A DNA stretch of 64,000 nt from Fibrobacterota bacterium (GCA_023249635.1 JAHFCH010000005.1:17684-81683), one strand, 5' to 3'; counted from the first letter of the stretch, positions 36,076-45,791 are shown. A program made the numbers and translations. Notes: a model not told the origin generated them from the sequence alone.

Positions 36076-37314
36076 CTAAGGGCGGACCCGGGCGGCGGGG
36101 TATTCCCGGCCGTCCATGCGGAAGCGCAATCCCTTCCATTCCGGACGGTAACTCACGTGGTACCTGGGCGCGAGCGCGGTAGGCGCGGGCCCCAGATCCG
36201 GGCTGTCCAGCAGATAGATGGGCGAAGCCTCGGAGTAGATGGCCGCGTAGACGAGGCCCTGGGAATCGGTGCCGAAGGTGGTGGGCTTGTCCGGGAAGGT
36301 GCCCACCTTGGTCGATGGGACCACGGCGGTGCCGTTCTTCTTCAGGTTCCAAAGCGCCTTGCCGTTGTTGTCCGAGAAGAAATAGGTCCCGTAGTATTTC
36401 GAAGCCGGATTGCCGCGGTAAACCACGCCTCCGATCACGCAATTGTTGCCCCCGTTATGGCCCCAGGAATTGATGGGCAGGATCATGCTCCCGTTGTTGT
36501 CGCCGTTGGGCCCTTCCATGGGATCCCAGCCGTAGTTACCGCCCTTGGTCACGATATCCACTTCTTCGACAGCGTCCTGGCCCACGTCGCCAACGTATTG
36601 ATCGCCGGTGACGGGATCGAAGGACCACTTCCAGGGATTGCGGAAGCCGTAGGCCCAGATTTCCCCGCGGGTATTGGCCTGGCCGGCGAAGGGATTGTCC
36701 GAAGGGATGCCGTACTCCAATCCCGCGTCCTTCTTGTTCACGTCGATGCGCAGCATCTTGGCCAGCAACACGTTCTTGTTCTGACCGTTGCCGTCCGGGT
36801 CGTACTGATTCCCGCCGTCGCCTAAGCCGATGTACAGGTACCCGTCCTTGGGGCCGAAGGCGATGGTGCCGCCGTTATGGTTGTCGTATTTGTCCGACTG
36901 CTTGATCAGGATGCGGGACTTGCCCGCGTCCTTCATCAAGGTGGCGTCGGTCTCGCGCTCTTCCACGATGTTGTACATGGTTCCGGGCGGATCCCAGCTT
37001 ATGTAGTACTTATGGTTGTTCTTGAAATCGGGATGGAAGGCGATGCCGAGCAATCCCTGCTCGTTGGCCGGGTTGACGGCCACGGTGTAGAGCGCGGTGG
37101 TGTCCCACTTACCGTCCTTTTTCGCCAGCAGGGTCACGTGGCCGATATGCTGCTCCAGGATCACGAAGGTCTGGGTGGCCACGCCGGGCAACTCCCCGAA
37201 GTACACGGGACGCTTGAAAACCTGGCCCGGGAAGGCATCCTTGAAATTGACTTGGGCACCGGCGATTCCGGCGACGGCAAGCACCAGGGAAAAAAAGGGA
37301 ACGGATAAGCGCAT
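36076..37314 (-). CDS. PQQ-dependent sugar dehydrogenase-type beta-propeller 1
   Basis: A 412-aa exported protein of the soluble glucose/sorbosone dehydrogenase family (six-bladed propeller). Signal peptide MRLSVPFFSLVLAVAGIAGA at ATG 37314, preceded by TGGAGA. Family motifs: LLGIAFHPDFKNNHKYYISW, DNHNGGTIAFGPKDGYLYIG, GLGDGGNQYDPDGNGQ, KMLRIDVNKKD, EIWAYGFRNPWKWSFDPVTG, GDVGQDAVEEVDIV and GGNYGWDPMEG. These cover the PQQ- and calcium-binding surface, but related Hedgehog-interacting-protein-type propellers do not all bind PQQ. It is similar across its whole length to propeller 3 at 39223. Confidence 0.87.
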   Translation of the reverse strand: MRLSVPFFSLVLAVAGIAGAQVNFKDAFPGQVFKRPVYFGELPGVATQTFVILEQHIGHVTLLAKKDGKWDTTALYTVAVNPANEQGLLGIAFHPDFKNNHKYYISWDPPGTMYNIVEERETDATLMKDAGKSRILIKQSDKYDNHNGGTIAFGPKDGYLYIGLGDGGNQYDPDGNGQNKNVLLAKMLRIDVNKKDAGLEYGIPSDNPFAGQANTRGEIWAYGFRNPWKWSFDPVTGDQYVGDVGQDAVEEVDIVTKGGNYGWDPMEGPNGDNNGSMILPINSWGHNGGNNCVIGGVVYRGNPASKYYGTYFFSDNNGKALWNLKKNGTAVVPSTKVGTFPDKPTTFGTDSQGLVYAAIYSEASPIYLLDSPDLGPAPTALAPRYHVSYRPEWKGLRFRMDGREYPAARVRP

Positions 37315-37569
37315 GACTGTCTCCAGTAAGAAGTGATCCCTCCTTGAAAATCCGGAACAGTCCCCCGACTGCCGCGGCCCGTGCCAGGAGGCAAAGCCGT
37401 ACACCTACACCCGGCGCTAAAGATATCCAACGCTGGCGAAAAAGCAAACGGGAATCCGCGTTCCGCATGGGAATGGCGCTTCTTGGGTGAAAACAAGGCG
37501 GCCCCCTGCCGAAAACGGCGCTGAATCGGCATGCCGGCGCCGCTATGGAGGCGGAAGGCCGGGGACGGC

Positions 37570-39066
37570 TCAGGGGTCCGCGGGAACGAGCAGCAACAAG
37601 CCCTCGGACGGGACGGCGCGGAAGTCTGGAGTAACCTCTCGGTTACCCTGGCCGGCCGCGATCCGTCCCAGGCGGGTACCATCGGGAGCGAAGGCTTCCC
37701 ATGCGCCCCTCGCCCCGGGAGGCAGCGTTACCCTTCCGTTCCAGGCGAAGGCCGCCCGAACCGCCTTCCGGCCCGTAGCGGAGGGACGCTCCAGCGCGGT
37801 GGCTTGCGGCTTCAGCTGGGGATGCTCCAATCGGTAGATGGTGCCTGCGTAGCCCACCAGGTAGATGTTGTTCAGCGCATCGTTGCCGAAGGCGATGGGC
37901 GGTTCCGGCGGCGGCGCATACTCTTTGACGATGGCGGCCCCGCCGGGCGATGGCTTTCGGAAGCCGAACACCTTGGTCAGGGTATAGTCGCCGAACAGGT
38001 AGGCGCCATAGAACCCCGAGGCGGGATCGCCGCGGTAGACATGGCCGCCGATGATGCATTTCGCCATACCGGCGCCGTCCCCGTTCGGCAGGGAAAGCGC
38101 CGGATCTTCGATGGCCTCGGTCACGGCCGCGCAGGGGCCGGTGGGAAGGCAATACGGGCCTTCCTTGAGGCTCCACCCGTAATTGCCGCCCTTCTTTACG
38201 ATGTCGACCTCGTCGTATTTGGTGTACCCGATATCGGCCAGGTACAGCTCGCGGGAAAAGCGATCGAAGGAGATACGGTAGGGATTGCGGACGCCGTAAG
38301 CGTAAATCTCGCGGCGCACCTTGGGGTTGGTGTCCTTGGCGAAGGGATTATCGGAGGGTATCGCGTATTCCAGGCCCGCGTCCTTATGGTCCACGTCGAT
38401 GCGGATGATTTTCGCCAACAGGGTTTCCAGGTTCTGCCCGTTTTTGGAAGGATCAGGATTGATCTGATCCCAGCCCCCGTCGCCGAAACCCAGGTAGAGG
38501 AAGCCGTCGGGGCCGAAAGCGGGAGAGCCGCCGTTGTGATCGCCGAAAGCATCCGGCTCCTCCATGGTCAGCAGGCGCCGCCCCGGTTGGCCGGAGTCAT
38601 GCAGCAGGTCGGCCGCGGCGATCCGCTCGTCCAGGAACAAGCGTCGCGGGTTGCGCGCCCCGTACTTGACGTAGTATTTGCGGTTGTTGGCGTAGTCGGG
38701 ATGGAAGGCGAATCCGCTCAGGCCGAGATCCTCCTCACCCGGCGCGCCGGCGACGGTTCCGAAAAGGGTTTTGCCATAGGCGGGATTGCCGGGGGAAAGC
38801 ACCCAAATCCTGCCGGTACCCATCTCCGTAACCGCGAAGTTACCGGGTTTGCCGGGCATCTCCCACAGGCCCCCGGGATGGGTGAAGAAATTCGCCTGGT
38901 CGGTGCCGAAAGCGGGCGCATAGGTGATGCCGTCCGGCAGGGCCTGGGCGCGGGGATCGGGGGCGAAGCCGGCCAGTAGCATGGCGAGGTAAGCGGAAAA
39001 GCGGGCGAGGGGGGTAATGTCGAAGGCAACCGCGCGGGCGGCCGGGGAAATGCGTTGAGCGCGCAT
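37570..39066 (-). CDS. PQQ-dependent sugar dehydrogenase-type beta-propeller 2
   Basis: A 498-aa paralog. ATG 39066 (MRAQRISPAARAVAFDITPL) is preferred; the signal sequence is less clear, with a hydrophobic run FSAYLAMLLAGFAPDPRAQA. Motifs: LSGFAFHPDYANNRKYYVKY, DHNGGSPAFGPDGFLYLGFG, AKIIRIDVDHKDAGLEYAIP, EIYAYGVRNPYRISFDRFSR, ADIGYTKYDEVDIVKKGGNY. It has an insert with two Cys (GPYCLPTGPCAA) and a short C-terminal beta tail. Less similar to propellers 1 and 3 than those are to each other. Confidence 0.85.
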   Translation of the reverse strand: MRAQRISPAARAVAFDITPLARFSAYLAMLLAGFAPDPRAQALPDGITYAPAFGTDQANFFTHPGGLWEMPGKPGNFAVTEMGTGRIWVLSPGNPAYGKTLFGTVAGAPGEEDLGLSGFAFHPDYANNRKYYVKYGARNPRRLFLDERIAAADLLHDSGQPGRRLLTMEEPDAFGDHNGGSPAFGPDGFLYLGFGDGGWDQINPDPSKNGQNLETLLAKIIRIDVDHKDAGLEYAIPSDNPFAKDTNPKVRREIYAYGVRNPYRISFDRFSRELYLADIGYTKYDEVDIVKKGGNYGWSLKEGPYCLPTGPCAAVTEAIEDPALSLPNGDGAGMAKCIIGGHVYRGDPASGFYGAYLFGDYTLTKVFGFRKPSPGGAAIVKEYAPPPEPPIAFGNDALNNIYLVGYAGTIYRLEHPQLKPQATALERPSATGRKAVRAAFAWNGRVTLPPGARGAWEAFAPDGTRLGRIAAGQGNREVTPDFRAVPSEGLLLLVPADP

Positions 39067-39222
39067 GCGGAACTCCGGGTTCGAAACCGGCCGGCGCCCA
39101 TATCCCCATAAGCGCGTGGCCAGCTTAAATATGCAGCACCCCGCCCTTGAAAGCAATGGTTTTGGGCGACGGAGGCGGTTCCCGCATGCATTCGGGTGAT
39201 TCCCGCCTTCCCGAACAGCGGG

Positions 39223-40587
39223 CTACCGCACCATCAGCACGTCGGGCAGGGCCCCGCTCTTGGGCGCGCGCAGCAGGTAAATGCCTGCATCCATGTTGGG
39301 CGGCAGGCTGGGATCGGCCTGGCGCAAGGCTCCCAGGCGGTTTCCTCCCAGGTTGAAGATTTCCAGCACGGCCCCCTTGGCGAAGGCCTGCGCGTCCACT
39401 GGGGACCCGGGACTTGCGGTGAAGGTGCGCCCGTACCTCGAAGGCAACCGGGCGCGGTCGCGCAGCGCGGCGTTCGGGTGCAGATCCGGGCCGTCCAGCA
39501 GGTAGATGGTGCCATTGCCATAGCCCACGCCGTAGATGCGCCCTTCCGGATCGCTTCCGAAGGAGGAGAAGCCGGTCGGCGTATCGTTCAGCTCCGTAAC
39601 CGTCGCATCTCCGGACGCGTTCTTCTTCAGGTTCCAGAACAGACTGGTTCCGATATCGGAAACGAAATAGGTGCCGTAGTACTTCGAAGCGGGATCGCCC
39701 CGGAACACCACTCCGCCGATGATGCAATTTCCCTTAGGGTGGTTGTAGGTGAAGATCGGCAGGGTCATCTTGCCGTTGTTGGTCCCGACCTTGCCCTCCA
39801 TGATCTTCCAGCCGTAGTTGCCGCCCACGGTGACGATGTCCACCTCTTCGACGGCGTCCTGTCCCACGTCCCCGACCCAGAGATCACCGGTGAGGGCGTC
39901 GAAGCTCCATTTCCAAGGATTGCGGAATCCGTAAGCGAAGATTTCCTTGCGGCCGCCGGCGGTGGCGAAGGGATTGGTGGGCGGGATGCCGTACTCGCCC
40001 GCGTCCCGCTTATCCACGTCGATGCGGTGGAACTTGCCCAGCCAGGCGTTCACGTTCTGGCCATTGGCGTCCGGATCGTTGCCGCTGCCGCCATCCCCGG
40101 TCCCGAAGTAGAGGAAATGATCCTTGGGGCCGAAGGCGATGGTCCCGCCGTTATGGTTGTCATGAAGGTCGGGAATCTTGATCAAGGTGCGGGGCTTGGT
40201 CCCTGAATCCTTCATCCCCGTCGCGTCGGCCACGCGTTCATCAACCATGTTGAAATAATCTTCGGGAGGATCGTAACTCACGTAGTACTTGTGGTTGGTA
40301 TTGAAGTCGGGGTGGAAGGCGATGCCCAGAAATCCCATTTCCCCGGCCTGGTTCACGTCGATATGCACCAGGGTATCCTTGCTAAAGCCGCCGCCCGCCT
40401 TCGCGGAGACCAGCAGCGCCAGCCCCTTATGCTGCTCGAGCACGACATAGGTCTTGGCTTTGCCCGGAAAGGATCCGAAATAGACCGGTGCCGAGAATTT
40501 GGTCCCCGGAAAGGCGTCCGTGAATTTGATCTGTCCGAAGACCGCTCCGGCCAGCATTGTCGTCGTCACGCATGCGAATTTGAGCAT
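39223..40587 (-). CDS. PQQ-dependent sugar dehydrogenase-type beta-propeller 3 with sorting-type tail
   Basis: A 454-aa paralog with signal peptide MLKFACVTTTMLAGAVFGQI at ATG 40587. Motifs match propeller 1 closely: FLGIAFHPDFNTNHKYYVSY, DNHNGGTIAFGPKDHFLYFG, EIFAYGFRNPWKWSFDALTG, GDVGQDAVEEVDIVTVGGNY. Unlike propeller 1, it continues into a C-terminal tail of about 70 residues (AVLEIFNLGGNRLGALRQAD, then DAGIYLLRAPKSG) that resembles a type IX-like sorting domain. The pair 1/3 probably arose by local duplication. Confidence 0.87.
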   Translation of the reverse strand: MLKFACVTTTMLAGAVFGQIKFTDAFPGTKFSAPVYFGSFPGKAKTYVVLEQHKGLALLVSAKAGGGFSKDTLVHIDVNQAGEMGFLGIAFHPDFNTNHKYYVSYDPPEDYFNMVDERVADATGMKDSGTKPRTLIKIPDLHDNHNGGTIAFGPKDHFLYFGTGDGGSGNDPDANGQNVNAWLGKFHRIDVDKRDAGEYGIPPTNPFATAGGRKEIFAYGFRNPWKWSFDALTGDLWVGDVGQDAVEEVDIVTVGGNYGWKIMEGKVGTNNGKMTLPIFTYNHPKGNCIIGGVVFRGDPASKYYGTYFVSDIGTSLFWNLKKNASGDATVTELNDTPTGFSSFGSDPEGRIYGVGYGNGTIYLLDGPDLHPNAALRDRARLPSRYGRTFTASPGSPVDAQAFAKGAVLEIFNLGGNRLGALRQADPSLPPNMDAGIYLLRAPKSGALPDVLMVR

Positions 40588-40766
40588 TGGGACCCCGCTT
40601 TTCCGCTTTATTATAAAATAGCCCCGATGCTTGGACGCCAAATGAAAATTCCGCCGGAGAAAGCGGTCTATTCCCTAAACGCGCGTTATTATCGTGGAAT
40701 GACGTCTTTCGGGCCTTGGGGAAAACCCGGAAGCGTTTCGGAACGACTAAGCAAACGGACACCCTC

Positions 40767-42449
40767 ATGATCGCCCTCCCGACCTACCGCGCCGGATCCG
40801 CTCCGGCTGCCTGCCTCTTATCCGCGCTTTACGCGCTCCTGGCATCGGCCTTTGCCGGTCGCGCCTATGCCCAGCAGACCTGCGCGCTCTCCAATGCGGA
40901 TTTCAAGCGCACGGTCCTTTATGACCTGCCGGCCGAGCCCATGAAGCTTACCGTGCTTCCAGACGGCCGCGTAGTGTGGACCGAGAAGCGCGGCGCCGTG
41001 CGCATGTGGCTGCCCGCGAACGGATCAACCGTCACCGCCGGGACCCTCAACGTATTCTGGACCATGGACGAGGGCCTGCACGGCATCGCGCAGGATCCGG
41101 ATTTCGCCAACAACCATTTCCTCTACCTGGCCTACGATCCCAAGAGCGACAACGCCCCCGCCGGCCCCGGCCGCTGGCTATCGCGTTTCACCCTCAACGG
41201 CAACGTTCTCGACCTGGCCTCGGAAAAGAAGCTTCTGCACGTGGAGATCGAACGCGATCTGATGGACGGCTGCTGCCACCAGGGCGGCGCCCTCGCCTTC
41301 GACAAGCAGGGAAACCTGTTCTGGTCCATCGGCGAGCAATCGGACTATCGCGTACTCTCTTCCCTGACCGATGAGCGCGGCCGCCACCAGAACAGCCTGC
41401 GCAGCGCGGGCAACAGCAACGATCTGCGCGGTAAGATCGTCCGCATCCATCCCGAAGCCAACGGCACCTATACCGTTCCCGCCGGTAATCTGTTCCCGCC
41501 CGGCCTAGCCAAGACGCGGCCCGAAATCTACGCCATGGGCGTCCGCAATCCCTTCTCCCTCCAGGTTGACCCCAAGACCGGCTGGTTGTGGGAAGGCGAG
41601 GTCGGCACCGACGCCACCGTGCCTTCGGCCGATAAGGGAGCGGTGGGCTACGACGAGATCAACCTGCTCACGCATGCGGCCCACCTGGGCTACCCCTTCG
41701 TGAACGGCCCCAATGACCCTTTCAACAATTACGATTGGGTCAACTCCAAACCCCTGGGCCTTTTCGATCCGGATCACCTGGTCAACAATTCCAAGTTCAA
41801 CACCGGGCTTGTCGATCTCGCCCCGGCCGGCAAGCCCCAACCCGCCCTGATCTATTGGACCGTGCGTAAGGAATATTCCAAGACCTTCGCCTTCGGGGAC
41901 GGCAAGACCGCCGCCCTCGCCGGCCCCACTTACCGGTTCGATCCGGCCTTGTCCAACTCCACCAAGCTGCCGGCCTGGCTGGACGGAAAAGTGTTCTTCG
42001 TGGACCACGAGCGCGAAATCATCCGGGTACTCACCCTGGGCGCCGATCAGAAGCCCGCCAAGATCGATTCCTTCATGACCAACGGCGGATGGAGCGGCAT
42101 CGTAGACCTGCAACAAGGCCCCAACGGCTCGCTGTACGTGGCCGAATACGGGCACGGTTATTACACCGCCAACCCCACCGCCAAGATCTCGCGCATCGAT
42201 TACATAGGCCAACCCTGCGGCACCGTAGCCATGGAAACCCCTGCGGCCCGCTCCCGGCGTTCCCCTCAGGCCCGTCTCGCCTACGCGGATCCCGCGGTCG
42301 GCGTGGCCTTGTCATGGCCAGCCGGAGCCCACGCGGTCGAAGCGTTAAGCCTGCAAGGCAAGCTGCTGTGGCGCGGAACCGAGGGAGACCAGCGGGTGCC
42401 CGCGGAGAAGTTGGCCGGCAGCGGGGTTGTGCTGCTCCGGTTCGAGTAA
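40767..42449 (+). CDS. PQQ-dependent sugar dehydrogenase-type beta-propeller 4
   Basis: A 560-aa divergent member on the opposite strand. Start at ATG 40767 (MIALPTYRAGSAPAACLLSA) gives a signal peptide ending near AYAQQ. Motifs: GLHGIAQDPDFANNHFLYLA, GGALAFDKQGNLFWSIGEQS, LRGKIVRIHPEANGTYTVPA, EIYAMGVRNPFSLQVDPKTG, VGYDEINLLTHAAHLGYPFV. It has a DGCCHQGG motif not in the other three, and a larger second half (ALIYWTVRKEYSKTFAFGDG ... VFFVDHEREIIRVLTL). The C-terminus is again a short beta tail. Resembles the PKD-associated glucose-sorbosone dehydrogenase-like group. Confidence 0.82.
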   Translation: MIALPTYRAGSAPAACLLSALYALLASAFAGRAYAQQTCALSNADFKRTVLYDLPAEPMKLTVLPDGRVVWTEKRGAVRMWLPANGSTVTAGTLNVFWTMDEGLHGIAQDPDFANNHFLYLAYDPKSDNAPAGPGRWLSRFTLNGNVLDLASEKKLLHVEIERDLMDGCCHQGGALAFDKQGNLFWSIGEQSDYRVLSSLTDERGRHQNSLRSAGNSNDLRGKIVRIHPEANGTYTVPAGNLFPPGLAKTRPEIYAMGVRNPFSLQVDPKTGWLWEGEVGTDATVPSADKGAVGYDEINLLTHAAHLGYPFVNGPNDPFNNYDWVNSKPLGLFDPDHLVNNSKFNTGLVDLAPAGKPQPALIYWTVRKEYSKTFAFGDGKTAALAGPTYRFDPALSNSTKLPAWLDGKVFFVDHEREIIRVLTLGADQKPAKIDSFMTNGGWSGIVDLQQGPNGSLYVAEYGHGYYTANPTAKISRIDYIGQPCGTVAMETPAARSRRSPQARLAYADPAVGVALSWPAGAHAVEALSLQGKLLWRGTEGDQRVPAEKLAGSGVVLLRFE

Positions 42450-42456
42450 GAAGTGA

Positions 42457-43569
42457 TTAGGGATTGGGGATCACCCTTATTCCCAACCCCTGTATTCTCT
42501 TCCACACCCACCACCCCTCCTGCTTCACCGCCTTCCCCAACGCCCATGCCGTGAAGACGAAGGGTGAGCCGCCGCCGAATACCGCCGCGATGGCCAACAG
42601 CACCCGTGGAGTGAACTCGGGCCGATTGCAAATCGCGTAGATGGGTTCCCATTCCCCCGGCCCGAATTTGGACTTGAAGGCCTCCAGCCCGCCGAAGTTG
42701 TAGAAGCGGCTACCATGCAAACGCAGCCAGCGGAAAAGCAGATCCAGCCACCAAGGGCCGCCGGCGCGGCTTTCCGGCATGCCTGAGAGCGGGGATAAGC
42801 CCAAGGTGATATAGGCCAGCCCTTCCCCGGCGGCCGCCCGAAAGGCCGCGTCCACCAGGGATTCCGCCGTGCCGTTGGGAGCCGCGCGTATGCGGATGAT
42901 CTGCTCGATGAGCCATCCCCGGCGGCCGGGTACCGGCGAAGCGATCAGGAATCCCACCAAGCGGCCCTCCCGCTCGGCGGCGAACACGTGGCGATCCCAA
43001 AGCCGTCCCAAGGTGGCGGGTTCCACCAGGAAATGCATGGGAGGCATGCGCCGACGGCGTAGCCATTCCTTGAGGCATAGGCGCAGCTCGGGCGAGGCGT
43101 AGGCGCGTTCCCGTGGCCATTCCGTGACCGTAACGCCTTTGTTACGGGCGCGATTGAGCTGGGCGCGCAAGGAAGGCCGGCCCGCAAGGATGCCGCTCCA
43201 GGTCGCAGGGTCCCATGAGGGCTGGGCTCCCAACAGGATGCGCGCGTAGCCCGGGGCGTCCCCCAGGGAAACCTCCAGCCGCGAACCGGCCCCGAAATAG
43301 CACACCCCGTTTCCCGCCCCGCGCGCATCCGCTTCGAACTCGGCGGCCACTTCCAGCAAGCGTTCGGGAGCGCAGATGGGAGCGCCCGCGACCACGCGCA
43401 CGCGGCCCCAAGTCGCATAGCCGGCAACGGCATCGCCGTCGCGGCCGAACCACAGGCTTATGCCGGGATTGAGGATCTGGTAGGCGGTGGCGTTCCAGCC
43501 ATGGCGCAGGACCAGCTCCCGGGCCCGCGCCAAGTCGCCGTCGGGTTCCGTTTCGCTGCCGATGGCCAT
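42457..43569 (-). CDS. DUF2156 (MprF C-terminal-like) acyl/aminoacyltransferase-fold protein
   Basis: A 370-aa soluble protein matching the C-terminal catalytic domain of phosphatidylglycerol lysyltransferases (DUF2156), with a duplicated GNAT-like fold. Visible motifs: AVAGYATWGRVRVVAGAPIC, ARGAGNGVCYFGAGSRLE, LRAQLNRARNKGVTVTEW, GRLVGFLIASPVPGRRGWLI, YITLGLSPLSG, RFYNFGGLEAFKSKFGPGEW EPIY. The MprF membrane flippase part is absent, as in many stand-alone homologs. The substrate is probably an aminoacyl-tRNA and a lipid or other acceptor, but this is inferred. A small unknown gene lies 33 bp upstream on the same strand. Confidence 0.82.
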   Translation of the reverse strand: MAIGSETEPDGDLARARELVLRHGWNATAYQILNPGISLWFGRDGDAVAGYATWGRVRVVAGAPICAPERLLEVAAEFEADARGAGNGVCYFGAGSRLEVSLGDAPGYARILLGAQPSWDPATWSGILAGRPSLRAQLNRARNKGVTVTEWPRERAYASPELRLCLKEWLRRRRMPPMHFLVEPATLGRLWDRHVFAAEREGRLVGFLIASPVPGRRGWLIEQIIRIRAAPNGTAESLVDAAFRAAAGEGLAYITLGLSPLSGMPESRAGGPWWLDLLFRWLRLHGSRFYNFGGLEAFKSKFGPGEWEPIYAICNRPEFTPRVLLAIAAVFGGGSPFVFTAWALGKAVKQEGWWVWKRIQGLGIRVIPNP

Positions 43570-43602
43570 GGGGTAAGGGTAGGATTATGCCCCGGCCGCC
43601 GG

Positions 43603-43887
43603 CTATGCTTGCGTGAATTCCCAGTGGAAGGCCGGGCCTTTGCCCTCGATGCGGCCCCGGTTACGTCCCTTGTTGATTTCCGTTTCCAGCTGGATGCGCA
43701 GGCGGATGGGCAACATCCGGTTGAGGTCATCGAGAAATCCCCGCGTCATGCGAAAGCGCGCGTAGGGAGGCGTGTCCGTCAGGGTCTTCTCCCCTTCCGA
43801 GTGCGGGTCTCCGGGCTCGGTCAGGTACAGGTTCAGGGTTCCGGAGCGCCGGGAGGCGCTTTCGGTGGAAATAGGGGTTTGCGACAT
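43603..43887 (-). CDS. Small conserved-looking protein of unknown function
   Basis: A 94-aa hydrophilic protein (GTLNLYLTEPGDPHSEGEKT, YARFRMTRGFLDDLNRMLPI, RLRIQLETEINKGRNRG). No signal peptide, membrane segment or known motif. Codon use matches the neighbourhood, and it sits in a plausible operon with the DUF2156 gene, which supports it being real. Function unknown. Confidence 0.55.
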   Translation of the reverse strand: MSQTPISTESASRRSGTLNLYLTEPGDPHSEGEKTLTDTPPYARFRMTRGFLDDLNRMLPIRLRIQLETEINKGRNRGRIEGKGPAFHWEFTQA

Positions 43888-43976
43888 GGTCTTCCCATCA
43901 TAGGGCCAACCATCCTAAGCTGCCAAGTAACCTAGGGTTAAGCTATCCGCACAAAGTGTGCGTAAAACCCCCCGTC

Positions 43977-43999
43977 AAACCGGGGTAAAACCCGGCTTT
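43977..43999 (-). terminator. Possible terminator after the galactose-oxidase-like gene
   Basis: AAACCGGG and CCCGGCTTT flank a short GTAAAA loop just past the stop of the minus-strand gene. The stem is short and only three T's follow, so this is a weak call. Confidence 0.3.
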
Positions 44000-44016
44000 G
44001 AAGGGAGAACGGGTCT

Positions 44017-45714
44017 TCAGGGAACCAGGAATTTCGCGGATATTTCGCGATCACCCGTGTGCAATGTCGCCAAGTAGGCCCCGGCTTTAAGGCCGGCGGG
44101 CAACAGGAATTCCCGGCTACCGCCGCGCTGCAATTTCCGGGTGCCACGACCGCGGAAATCGCTCAGGCGGCAGACGGCCCCGCCCTCCAGGGCCGCCCCG
44201 CTGATGACCAACCGGCTTCCGGACGCGGTAAAGGAGATACGCGGCGCCGAGCTCCCCGGCAGAATGCCGTTGCCGGCGTTTCCCGTAGTCACGAACAAGG
44301 TCTTGGCGACGGAAGGCACGCCGGCGCTGTCCAGCAGGAAGAGCATGTGCGGACCCGGGGTGGTGAGAATGGAATCGGCCGGGGCCTTCACCTTCACGCC
44401 GCCCGCCACCTTGGTGAAGGAGAGCCGATTGAAATCCTGGTTCTGGTTGAAAGCATGCGTCATGGCCGGGGATTTGATTAGTGTAACCTGCGCGATACGG
44501 GGGGAGGATGTCGTCATCAGGAACTCTCCGCCGTAATACAGCGTATCCGGGGCCGCGTCGATGAAGGGGCGCGTTCCGCCCTTGAACAGGTACGGCGGAT
44601 CGAAATATTCGAAATCGGGATGCTCGTCCTCGTAAGGATCCCCGGGATGGCCCCCGCCGCCGGTGAGTACGCGCGCGTCGGGCATGAGAATGGCGATGGA
44701 ATGGTAGATGCGCAGCGTTTTCGCGGCCGCCCAGGTGGTCCAATGTCCGGTCTTGGGATCGAACATCTCGGCATTGAAGACGGCGCCGGATGCGTTATTG
44801 TCGCCGCTGGCGCCGGTGCCGCCCGTGACCATGACGGTGCCGTCGGGCAGCACGGTGGCGGTATGGTGGCGGCGCGCGAACTTCATGGGTTCGGCTTCGG
44901 TCCAGGCCGGTTTCGCCGCATTGATGTCGATCAATTCCACCGAGGCCGTAGGCGGGTCGATGGACCCCCCGCAAATCATGATCTTGCCGGGCTCGTACAT
45001 GGCCGAGGATCCGTAATTGCGGTTGAGATGGCTGTTGGTCACCGCGACGTTGGTCCAGCCCCCGCGGCCCTGGGTATTGAGCATGCGCGTTTGGCTTTCC
45101 GGGCCGGCCATGAAGGCCTTGTCCTTGCCGACCACGTACATGAACGGGTACCAAGGCAACGCGAGTTCCGCGCTGTCGAGGGTGCGCAGCTTACGGGTGC
45201 GCGAGTCGAAGATCTGCGGCATGGGGTTGCCGACCGACTTGGTGATGTCCCCGCTGATCATGAGCACGTCGCCGTTGGGCAGGTTGATGGCGGTGGGATA
45301 CCAACGGCCCGCGTTCATCCGGGGCAGGCTCTGGTCCCAGGTACCGGCCTTCCAGTTGTAAATGCTGATCTTGTCCTCTCCCACGAAATCCTCGATGTGC
45401 CCGCCCACCACCATCACATCGCCGTTGCGCAGGAAGGTATGCCCGGCGCAGAACAGGTCATAGCTGGTGGGCGGAGTCTTCACGTTGGTTTTGCTGACCG
45501 GATCCCACAGGCGGGGATTCATATCATGGGTGCCTTCGTCATGCCGGTCCCAATACAGGATTTTCCCGTTGGGGAGCAGGATGACATGGATGGGAACCAG
45601 TCCCGTATTGATCAGAGGTTCGAATTGCCCTAACGCCGAGGGCTGGGCCTGCGGGGAAAGGGAGGTCAACAGGAGCGTGATGGGCAGCAAGAGCCGCAGG
45701 ATTTCGCGATGCAT
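44017..45714 (-). CDS. Secreted galactose-oxidase-like copper radical oxidase
   Basis: A 565-aa exported kelch propeller plus C-terminal E-set domain (DUF1929), as in galactose oxidase, glyoxal oxidase and GlxA. Signal peptide MHREILRLLLPITLLLTSLS at ATG 45714. All cofactor positions are present: Cys89 in DLFCAGH and Tyr139 in AGRWYPT (the Cys-Tyr crosslink pair), Tyr337-His338 in RIYHSIAILMPDARVL, and His420 in PAMTHAFNQ. It should therefore bind copper and oxidise an alcohol or aldehyde to yield H2O2. The last about 80 residues form another sorting-like tail (KAGAYLATLHTGDREISAKF). It is divergent from the MarR gene with a 100-bp intergenic region. Confidence 0.88.
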   Translation of the reverse strand: MHREILRLLLPITLLLTSLSPQAQPSALGQFEPLINTGLVPIHVILLPNGKILYWDRHDEGTHDMNPRLWDPVSKTNVKTPPTSYDLFCAGHTFLRNGDVMVVGGHIEDFVGEDKISIYNWKAGTWDQSLPRMNAGRWYPTAINLPNGDVLMISGDITKSVGNPMPQIFDSRTRKLRTLDSAELALPWYPFMYVVGKDKAFMAGPESQTRMLNTQGRGGWTNVAVTNSHLNRNYGSSAMYEPGKIMICGGSIDPPTASVELIDINAAKPAWTEAEPMKFARRHHTATVLPDGTVMVTGGTGASGDNNASGAVFNAEMFDPKTGHWTTWAAAKTLRIYHSIAILMPDARVLTGGGGHPGDPYEDEHPDFEYFDPPYLFKGGTRPFIDAAPDTLYYGGEFLMTTSSPRIAQVTLIKSPAMTHAFNQNQDFNRLSFTKVAGGVKVKAPADSILTTPGPHMLFLLDSAGVPSVAKTLFVTTGNAGNGILPGSSAPRISFTASGSRLVISGAALEGGAVCRLSDFRGRGTRKLQRGGSREFLLPAGLKAGAYLATLHTGDREISAKFLVP

Positions 45715-45791
45715 GATGCCAATAGAATACCACCGCTCCGGTCCCGCTGGCCGCGCTGGAATATTTGGGAAATACCCATTTGCAACATTCG

